From the NCBI RefSeq assembly GCF_030408035.1, contig NZ_JASDCF010000003.1, positions 62,001 through 126,000 of the forward strand: 64,000 nt of DNA, read 5' to 3'. The translations under genes and the position numbers were made by a program. This DNA is from Psychrobacter sp. APC 3426 (lineage in GTDB: Bacteria > Pseudomonadota > Gammaproteobacteria > Pseudomonadales > Moraxellaceae). The stretch's first letter is position 1. Each line of letters starts with the position of its first letter. The notes beneath the pieces are model-generated. The model was given only the letters and a program-made list of their open reading frames with translations, ran no database searches and was not told the DNA's origin. This document shows, one piece after another, positions 57,530-64,000 of the stretch.

Positions 57530-59029
57530 ATGACATCTTTTATTGATAACTTACGTGACGAGTGGTTTTCCAATGTTCGTGGTGACGTTTTGTCAGGTTT
57601 GGTCGTTGCCCTAGCGCTGATTCCTGAAGCCATTGCCTTTTCTATTATCGCAGGTGTTGACCCAAAGGTCGGCCTGTATGCCTCATTTTGTATCGCAGTC
57701 GTCATCAGTTTCGTCGGTGGTCGCCCAGGCATGATTTCGGCAGCAACTGGAGCGATGGCGCTAGTCATGGTCGATTTGGTCGCCGAACATGGTTTGCAGT
57801 ATTTATTGGCTGCAACTTTATTGTGCGGTGGTATTCAAATTGTGATGGGTATTTTTAAGCTCGGTAATTTGATGCGCTTTGTCTCACGCTCTGTTGTCAT
57901 TGGCTTCGTCAATGCCTTAGCGATATTGATATTTGCCGCTCAGCTGCCTGAGCTTAACCCGATGACCGAGCGTGTCGGCATGACGGTTTATATTATGACG
58001 GCCGCCGGCTTGGCGATTATCTATTTGTTTCCACTGATTCCTAAAATTGGGCGCATCATACCTTCACCACTTATTTGTATCGTTGGCTTGACCGCTGTGG
58101 CGATGTATATGAACCTTGATATTCGTAACGTCGGTAGCATGGGTGATCTGCCAGATTCATTACCGGTGTTTTTGTTGCCTGATATTCCATTAAACCTAAA
58201 CACCTTACTGATTATTGCCCCATACTCTATCGCGCTTGCCATTGTTGGCTTGTTAGAGTCGATGATGACGGCGACGATCGTTGATGAATTGACCGATACC
58301 CCAAGTGATAAGAATAAAGAATGCCGAGGTCAAGGTATGGCCAACGTGGTGTCAGGTTTCTTTGGTGGTATGGCAGGTTGTGCGATGATTGGTCAGTCGA
58401 TGATCAACGTCAAGTCTGGTGGACGTACGCGTTTATCAACGCTCATCGCCGGTGTGGTGTTGCTTATCATGGTGGTGTTCTTAAGTGATTGGGTCAGCCT
58501 GATACCGATGGCCGCACTGGTGGCGGTGATGATTATGGTCTCTATTGGTACTTTTAACTGGCAGTCTATCCGCGAGTTTAAAACCCATCCGATGTCATTC
58601 AACATCGTCATGTTAGCGACGGTTTTGACCACCGTATTTACGCACAACCTAGCTTATGGTGTGGGCGTCGGTGTTCTACTATCGGCTCTGGCATTTGCCA
58701 ATAAGATTGGTCAGTTCCTAACTATCTTTAGTGAGTATGACGACAGCAGCAACACCCGCTATTACTACGTACAGGGGCAAGTGTTCTTTGCTTCTACCAC
58801 TCAGTTCTTGCAAAGCTTCGATACCAAAGAAGCCTTGGACAGCATTCAAATTGATGTCAGCCAAGCGCATTTCTGGGACGTTAGCGCCGTGGACACCTTG
58901 GATAAGCTGGTCATGCGCTTGCAACGAGAAGGCATTGATGTCAAAGTGGTCGGACTCAACAATGCGAGTCGAACCCTGATTGATCGCTTTTCTATCCACG
59001 ACCGCCGAGATATTGGCCTATTGGATTAA
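57530..59029 (+). CDS. SulP family inorganic anion transporter
   Basis: A SLC26/SulP transporter, possibly for bicarbonate or sulfate. The start at 57530 ([13 protein letters not shown]) is preferred to the TTG at 57503. The membrane domain has about ten to twelve helices with the motif [25 protein letters not shown] (about residues 24-48). A C-terminal STAS domain (about 400-499) has [23 protein letters not shown]. The 499-residue length fits short SulP proteins. A universal stress protein gene follows 200 bp downstream, a pairing known for some SulP bicarbonate transporters. Substrate is not decided by the sequence. Confidence 0.88.
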   Translation: MTSFIDNLRDEWFSNVRGDVLSGLVVALALIPEAIAFSIIAGVDPKVGLYASFCIAVVISFVGGRPGMISAATGAMALVMVDLVAEHGLQYLLAATLLCGGIQIVMGIFKLGNLMRFVSRSVVIGFVNALAILIFAAQLPELNPMTERVGMTVYIMTAAGLAIIYLFPLIPKIGRIIPSPLICIVGLTAVAMYMNLDIRNVGSMGDLPDSLPVFLLPDIPLNLNTLLIIAPYSIALAIVGLLESMMTATIVDELTDTPSDKNKECRGQGMANVVSGFFGGMAGCAMIGQSMINVKSGGRTRLSTLIAGVVLLIMVVFLSDWVSLIPMAALVAVMIMVSIGTFNWQSIREFKTHPMSFNIVMLATVLTTVFTHNLAYGVGVGVLLSALAFANKIGQFLTIFSEYDDSSNTRYYYVQGQVFFASTTQFLQSFDTKEALDSIQIDVSQAHFWDVSAVDTLDKLVMRLQREGIDVKVVGLNNASRTLIDRFSIHDRRDIGLLD

Positions 59030-59229
59030 GCAAAGGCGCATCGGCTTGATTGTTTATAAAAACATGACTTAGAAACCATGTGTATGTGAACAGATGGCTT
59101 ATCATTAAACAGTTGAATAGATAGTTTAATAAACAGCTGCATTGGTAAAGAGGATTGGGCTTCAGTATTACTGCCCTCTCTTTGAGCCAAGCAGCTGTAT
59201 TTTTTATTATTGGATAATGTGGTGGTCTT

Positions 59230-60084
59230 ATGAGTAATTTGAAACCAGATAGTGTGATTGCCTGCTTGGACTGCCCTGACCATGTGCAAGCGGTGTTAGA
59301 AGCCAGCATGTGGGCAGCGACTCGCCTGCAAGCCCCTATTGGACTATTACACTCTGTTCCAAGTTTGCAGCAAAAAGCAGCGGTGGACTATTCTGGCTGT
59401 CTAAATATCGATGATGAAAACATGCTGCTCGAGCAATTCACGACTAAAGAGCACTTGAGTAACTGCGAGCTGAAAGCTCAAGGCAAGCTGTTGCTACATC
59501 AGGCGACAACCTACTGCGAACAGCAGCGACAGAAACTAAAAACCTATACCCTGCATCGGCATGAGAACCTCAATGAAAGTATCGATTATGTCGATGATAA
59601 AGCGCAACTAATCGTTATCGGTCACAAGGTTACTTGTAAGTCGACACTGAGCCAGCTGATTAGAGTCAGTCTCTGCCCCATTTTGGTGACTCATGCACCA
59701 TTTTTGCCCCCTACGAGCGCTTTATTTGCTTTCGACAACAGTCCCACCTCGCATAAGCTGCTTAATTGGCTCTGTAAAACACCGCTGATTCGGGCGCTAA
59801 CTGTGCATATCGTCATGGTAGGCAAAGAAACCTCTGATAACTGCGATGCACTGCGTGAAGCGTATGCCAAACTCAAGCAAGCAGGGATTAAATCCAAAAA
59901 AACACTGTTGGACTGCCGCGATGTCACTGCAGCCTTAAATTATTATCAAAATGAAAACGACATCGGTCTACTAATGACCGGTGCTTTTGGCCAATCTCGT
60001 CTTCGTGAGCTCTTACAAGGCAGCGATACCGAAAAGCTGCTGGGCAGCACTAAAACGCCTTATCTTTTATTCCCAAAAGCATAG
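59230..60084 (+). CDS. Universal stress protein (two Usp domains)
   Basis: A 284-residue tandem UspA protein. The first domain spans about 1-140 (IACLDCPDHVQAVLEASMWAATRL, and DDKAQLIVIGHK), the second about 150-284 (ALFAFDNSPTSHKLLNWL and GLLMTGAFGQSRLRELLQGS). The second has the ATP-binding-like glycine motif in degenerate form (GAFGQSRL). It is probably cytoplasmic. The gene directly follows the SulP transporter on the same strand, suggesting a shared function. The role of such pairs is not established; regulation of the transporter is a possibility. Confidence 0.85.
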   Translation: MSNLKPDSVIACLDCPDHVQAVLEASMWAATRLQAPIGLLHSVPSLQQKAAVDYSGCLNIDDENMLLEQFTTKEHLSNCELKAQGKLLLHQATTYCEQQRQKLKTYTLHRHENLNESIDYVDDKAQLIVIGHKVTCKSTLSQLIRVSLCPILVTHAPFLPPTSALFAFDNSPTSHKLLNWLCKTPLIRALTVHIVMVGKETSDNCDALREAYAKLKQAGIKSKKTLLDCRDVTAALNYYQNENDIGLLMTGAFGQSRLRELLQGSDTEKLLGSTKTPYLLFPKA

Positions 60085-60496
60085 GTCTCAATCTACCATC
60101 CAGTCCATAGTCTATATAGCCGGCACGATTCCTATAGGCGCAGAGCACAAACATAAGCACGAACCAGTACCATACTTACTCTGCCGCCTAGTGCTACTTA
60201 ACCCCGCCTGCGCTCTCTAATGATTCTTCTACTCCTCTCCTTTATCCATTGCGACACCTTGCTATCTATCAAATCAATTTAGCAAATCATCACATGAAAT
60301 AAATGGATAGCCTCCCCAAGCACCTAAAAAGTTGGTTATAATAAAGTTTTCGCTGGTTTAACGTCAAAGGTTGAATCACGTTGTTTATGTGAGTAAGGAC
60401 GGTTTTATCATAATAGTACAATCGTTATTACTCCCCCTTTGCTTTGGTTGTTTTTGAATAAATGAGTCCACTCCTACCTACCCCCTTGAGTAGATT
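60085..60496. other. Gap between the Usp gene and the glnK promoter
   Basis: 412 bp without a supportable gene. A region of C-rich, slightly GC-richer sequence (60110-60240) follows the Usp stop codon; beyond it is AT-rich DNA leading to the sigma-54 promoter. A TATAAT-like element at about 60336 might give an additional start. No clear terminator was seen. Confidence 0.45.
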
Positions 60497-60934
<438 letters not shown>

Positions 60935-61015
60935 AGCGCCAAACCTGCCTATAAACACAGTGTTATAGGTCACGCCGACAGCTTTACTATTGCATCAATT
61001 CAAGGGGGAATTAAC

Positions 61016-62278
61016 ATGCAAAACCAAATCTTTGAGCTCCAGTACGCACTTGATACGTTTTATTTTTTAATGTGTGGCGCACTCGTCATGTGGATGGCAG
61101 CAGGCTTTACCATGCTGGAAGCCGGCCTTGTCCGCTCAAAAAACACCGTTGAAATCTTAACCAAAAATATCGCCTTATTTGCCACCGCCTGTACCATGTA
61201 TATGATATGTGGCTATGCCATTATGTATGGTGGTGAGTTATTTTTAAGCGGCATCGCTGGTGGTGAGACACTGGTAGAAGACGCGTTAGCAGCCTCTGCG
61301 GAGAACGGCTTTGGCGGTGACTCAGTCTACTCAGCTGCCTCTGATTTTTTCTTTCAAGTGGTATTCGTCGCGACCTGTATGTCTATCGTCTCAGGAGCCG
61401 TGGCTGAACGTATGAAGCTATGGTCATTTTTATTATTTGCGGTAGTCATGACTGGGGTGATTTATCCATTGGAAGGCAGCTGGACATGGGGTGGTAATGA
61501 TGTCTTTGGCCTATATAATCTGAGCGATTTAGGATTCTCTGATTTTGCTGGCTCTGGCATCGTTCACATGGCAGGAGCGGCAGCGGCTTTGGCAGGCGTA
61601 CTACTATTAGGCGCGCGTAAAGGCAAATATGGACCGAAGGGCGAGATACGTGCGATTCCGGGTGCGAACCTGCCATTGGCAGCACTTGGGACATTAATCC
61701 TATGGATGGGCTGGTTTGGCTTCAATGGTGGTTCGGTGCTGAAACTAGGTGATATTGCCAGTGCCAATTCAGTTGCCATGGTGTTTTTAAATACCAATGC
61801 AGCAGCGGCAGGCGGTGCCATCGGCGCACTATTATTGGCACGTTTGATTTTTGGCAAGGCCGATTTGACCATGTTATTAAACGGTGCACTCGCAGGACTG
61901 GTTGCCATCACTGCCGAGCCTTCTACGCCATCTGCACTGCAGGCTACCATTTTCGGTCTAATCGCTGGCGCCATCGTGGTACTGTCTATCTTAGCATTAG
62001 ATAAAATAAAAATAGATGACCCAGTGGGTGCAATCTCTGTTCATGGCGTCGTTGGTCTATTCGGTTTATTAATTGTCCCAATCACCAATCCAGCAGCGAC
62101 TTTCTTAGGTCAAATCGCTGGGGCAGCCACCATATTCGCTTGGGTGTTCATCGCCAGCTTGATGGTTTGGTCAGTCATCAAACTAACCATAGGTCTGCGT
62201 ATCTCTGAAGAAGATGAGTATGAAGGTGCTGATATAGCAGAGTGTGGTATGGAAGCGTATCCAGAGTTTGTGATATAA
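61016..62278 (+). CDS. amtB: Ammonium transporter AmtB
   Basis: A trimeric ammonium channel of the inner membrane. The 420-residue product has about eleven helices. The twin-His pore is in DFAGSGIVHMAGAAAAL and VGAISVHGVVGLFG. Other hallmarks are GFTMLEAGLVRSKN and GWFGFNGGS. It lacks the long cleaved N-terminal signal of E. coli AmtB, starting directly with MQNQIFELQYALDTFYFL. It is downstream of glnK under a sigma-54 promoter, consistent with induction by nitrogen limitation. The C-terminal tail (EEDEYEGADIAECGMEAYPEF) is the GlnK-contact region. Confidence 0.97.
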   Translation: MQNQIFELQYALDTFYFLMCGALVMWMAAGFTMLEAGLVRSKNTVEILTKNIALFATACTMYMICGYAIMYGGELFLSGIAGGETLVEDALAASAENGFGGDSVYSAASDFFFQVVFVATCMSIVSGAVAERMKLWSFLLFAVVMTGVIYPLEGSWTWGGNDVFGLYNLSDLGFSDFAGSGIVHMAGAAAALAGVLLLGARKGKYGPKGEIRAIPGANLPLAALGTLILWMGWFGFNGGSVLKLGDIASANSVAMVFLNTNAAAAGGAIGALLLARLIFGKADLTMLLNGALAGLVAITAEPSTPSALQATIFGLIAGAIVVLSILALDKIKIDDPVGAISVHGVVGLFGLLIVPITNPAATFLGQIAGAATIFAWVFIASLMVWSVIKLTIGLRISEEDEYEGADIAECGMEAYPEFVI

Positions 62279-62292
62279 AACCAGAATCAGAC

Positions 62293-62357
62293 ATACAAGT
62301 AGCAGCATTCATCTTGCCAGCTTTACTGGCTTAGCCTAGCAAATATGCTACTTGTAT
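62293..62357 (+). repeat. 65-nt structure after amtB
   Basis: ATACAAGTAGCA (62293-62304) is the exact inverse of TGCTACTTGTAT (62346-62357), and a smaller GCCAG-CTTTA-CTGGC hairpin lies inside. It begins 15 bp after the amtB stop codon. Only a few T residues follow the arm, so it may be a weak terminator or an mRNA-stabilising 3' structure. Confidence 0.7.
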
Positions 62358-62410
62358 TCACTTTCATTACTAGAGTCAGTTCGATATAAAAGGAACATAT
62401 TTTTATTAGC

Positions 62411-62488
62411 GTCCTGCTGGTATAAATTTTTCTCGCTTGCTGTGCGCTTCGCACTACAGAGGCTTCGAAAAACTCATTCCAGCAGTAC
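62411..62488. repeat. Dispersed palindromic (REP-like) element, copy B
   Basis: GTCCTGCTGG (62411-62420) pairs with CCAGCAGTAC (62479-62488) with one mismatch. The interior CTGGTATAAATTTT, TGCTGTGC and ACAGAGGCT runs match the element at 15198-15273 closely. The base pair at the sixth position changes from A-T to G-C on both arms, keeping the pairing. It lies in the 400-bp gap between amtB and a DUF2147 gene. Confidence 0.8.
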
Positions 62489-62597
62489 CACCCTCTTATT
62501 GAGCTGAATCAGCTCTACATTAGTTTTTAGCAGCGTCATAGTTTCTGACAAGGGTAAGGTCTTAATAACAGTATCACCTTTATAAACCTTACCCACT

Positions 62598-62636
62598 AAA
62601 AATCCCGCAAAACCTTTCGGTAATGCGGGATTTTTT
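62598..62636 (-). terminator. Intrinsic terminator (bidirectional)
   Basis: A 12-bp stem AAAAATCCCGCA / TGCGGGATTTTT (62598-62609, 62624-62635) with flanking A- and T-runs, 43 bp downstream of the DUF2147 gene stop codon. It may also serve amtB. Confidence 0.88.
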
Positions 62637-62678
62637 ATTTATCAAGATTAGACTTGATAATCAAAATAAGCCATCAGC

Positions 62679-63062
62679 TTATTTCTTTTTCCACTCTTGG
62701 CTACGTGAGAATGGACCAATATAGCCTTTTAGCTTCAAAGTGTTGCCGCTTAGGTTAGCCGTCATACGATAGTCTTTGCCTTTTTCTGGATCAGTAATCG
62801 TACCACCGCTGTATTTACCACCGCCATCAGCTTTTAGACCTTTGATGACAGTCATACCAACGTGCTTTTTACCTTTAGCAGAGTTAGTAGCGATAAGCGT
62901 ACCAGTCAATACACCGTTAGACTCAGTGATTTTAACCGTACCTTTTGGCTTACCTTCATCAAACGTCTGCCATGTAGTATTGTGCAATGGGTCAGCAGCA
63001 AATGCCATAGTGGCCATACTGATACCAACAGCAGCTAGAGCAGTTTTAGTAAATAATTTCAT
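62679..63062 (-). CDS. DUF2147 domain-containing periplasmic protein
   Basis: A 126-residue secreted protein. The start at 63062 follows gggag; a frame start at 63083 lacks support. The signal peptide (FTKTALAAVGISMATMAFA|AD) is clear. The mature domain has the DUF2147-type strands TTWQTFDEGKPKGTVKI, VLTGTLIATN, KGKDYRMTANLSGNTLKLKGYIGPFSRSQEW. Related proteins fold as small beta barrels of unknown function. It is monocistronic with a bidirectional terminator. Confidence 0.85.
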   Translation of the reverse strand: MKLFTKTALAAVGISMATMAFAADPLHNTTWQTFDEGKPKGTVKITESNGVLTGTLIATNSAKGKKHVGMTVIKGLKADGGGKYSGGTITDPEKGKDYRMTANLSGNTLKLKGYIGPFSRSQEWKKK

Positions 63063-63338
63063 AGATTGACTCCCTTCATACAATGATTAATCGAAACGTT
63101 ATGTTTCTGATGTTCTATGCTTATCCTTTGCTAGCATCTTTTATTATGAGGTTTACGAGTTGATACTGTCTAACTGTTTGTATTAACTAATACCAAGGTT
63201 GCAATTGCTCATAAGCTTTTGTTTAAAGATTTAAGCGACATAAGCGATGTCTTGACCCATTATAAGCAATTTTTGGATTTTGCCTAGTAATTTTTTTATA
63301 CTTTATTATTTCTATAAAAACAAAACTATATCAAAGAG

Positions 63339-63602
63339 TTACAGGAAGGGATTGTCAATATTTTCGCCCGATTGGTCATCATTTTCTTTTGACTTTACCG
63401 CGCTAGTGCTATAAAGACTATCTTTGTCAAAGGCCTGCATAATTTTGGTCGTTAGCTCATGCAGCTGCTGGGCTTGCTGATATCCAGACTCATCTAACGT
63501 CACATCAATATCACCATAAATAATAATTTTATCTTGCTGATTTTCAATGACCAGCTCACCAATTTGCATACTTTGGTGGTTGTTGGCAAATGGTTCAATC
63601 AT
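63339..63602 (-). CDS. Hypothetical protein, 87 residues
   Basis: A short acidic soluble protein with an aaggaa site before the ATG at 63602. Segments IGELVIENQQDKIIIYGDIDVTLDESGYQQAQQLHEL suggest two strands and a helix, and the C-terminus (EENDDQSGENIDNPF) is disordered. I do not recognise a family. It follows the next gene (63713) downstream on the same strand with a 110-bp gap and could share its transcript. Confidence 0.6.
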   Translation of the reverse strand: MIEPFANNHQSMQIGELVIENQQDKIIIYGDIDVTLDESGYQQAQQLHELTTKIMQAFDKDSLYSTSAVKSKENDDQSGENIDNPFL

Positions 63603-63712
63603 TTTATTGTTCCTTTTCTTATTAACAGCATCTCACGTGATATTTCAATAGAGAACACTTCTAGACACATGCTTAGTCTTAACAGTAGGCATGTTTCCTA
63701 AAAAACCAGCCT

Positions 63713-64000
63713 TTATGCCTGCAATTGTGCCAATAACCACTCAAGTATAGCCCAAACAAACAACATCCATGTAGGCTCTTCTACCGGCTCATCAGGCAAA
63801 TCTGAGCTGTCACCTGCCTTCAATGGTAAATCAAACGCTTGCGATTTGGTTTGTGAGTCCAGCACAGGCAAAACATCAATGCCGATTTCAGCCGTTAGCT
63901 CATCTAGACTAATGACGTCTATCCGCTCAGACTCATCATTGGGCGCGTAATACACGCCTGCTTGATTGGTCGCTGGAATATAGACGGCTTTAAAAAAATG
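63713..64000 (-). CDS. Hypothetical protein, truncated at the window edge
   Basis: The minus-strand frame is open to position 64000, so its start lies outside; the GTG at 63955 is the first visible in-frame start and is probably internal. The 95 residues visible begin HFFKAVYIPATNQAGVYYAP and have an acidic middle (DLPDEPVEEP). They end in a hydrophobic helix with tryptophans (WMLFVWAILEWLLAQLQA). The C-terminal helix could be an amphipathic or membrane anchor. No family is recognised. Confidence 0.55.
   Translation of the reverse strand, partial: HFFKAVYIPATNQAGVYYAPNDESERIDVISLDELTAEIGIDVLPVLDSQTKSQAFDLPLKAGDSSDLPDEPVEEPTWMLFVWAILEWLLAQLQA

Overview
The window is a chromosomal segment of a gammaproteobacterium that looks like Psychrobacter or a close relative in Moraxellaceae. 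This rests on recognised protein families, moderately AT-rich composition and gene order, not on a search. Nearly all of it is housekeeping DNA. The one clear mobile element is a single insertion sequence. I found no CRISPR array, prophage, toxin-antitoxin pair, defence island or biosynthetic cluster. The presence of dprA, tsaC and the complete ATP synthase operon, plus a parS-like palindrome at 4274, would fit a position not far from the replication origin (inference).

Layout. 1-5.6 kb: 3' part of a gene of unknown function, dprA (competence), tsaC (tRNA t6A), a TIGR01777 epimerase and a membrane metallophosphoesterase. 5.7-10.6 kb: an HSL-type esterase (minus), then grpE and dnaK, dnaK with a heat-shock-type promoter candidate. 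10.8-15.2 kb: tandem paralogous outer-membrane beta-barrel genes, an NfeD/SPFH membrane pair and a phytase-like esterase. 15.4-23 kb: hemN, arylamine N-acetyltransferase, comM, fhs, gph and a DUF4385 gene. 23.2-27.9 kb: a small exported protein, tRNA-Phe, a PanZ/GNAT-like protein, hisB-hisH, a gene-free stretch with nested inverted repeats, and two hypothetical genes. 28.05-29.11 kb: a 1063-bp IS with a Zn-ribbon DDE transposase whose reading frame is broken by one base. 29.3-32.6 kb: a DUF4442 gene and the rpsP-rimM-trmD-rplS operon (minus).

33.1-37.8 kb: signal transduction. An EnvZ-like kinase without an adjacent regulator, a 59-residue membrane protein, and an OmpR-type regulator and RstB-like kinase pair separated by a terminator. 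38.3-46.5 kb: the atpI, atpBEFHAGDC operon (minus), with a 226-bp spacer holding a long hairpin between atpA and atpG. 46.9-50.4 kb: zinc uptake, znuA divergent from zur-znuC-znuB, sharing a 15-bp Zur-box palindrome. 50.6-53.7 kb: cpdA, dksA and gluQ. 53.9-56.8 kb: murD-ftsW (minus). 57.5-60.1 kb: a SulP anion transporter and a double-domain universal stress protein behind a long leader. 60.5-62.3 kb: glnK-amtB behind a sigma-54 promoter. 62.7-64 kb: a DUF2147 periplasmic protein and two hypothetical genes, the last running off the window.

The observations most worth follow-up are not new gene systems. They are a dispersed palindromic element present twice (15198 and 62411) with a compensatory base-pair change, the IS with an extra internal copy of its terminal repeat and a frameshift in an A-run, the parS-like site, and several structured intergenic regions. 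I did not find convincing evidence of an undescribed multi-gene system.
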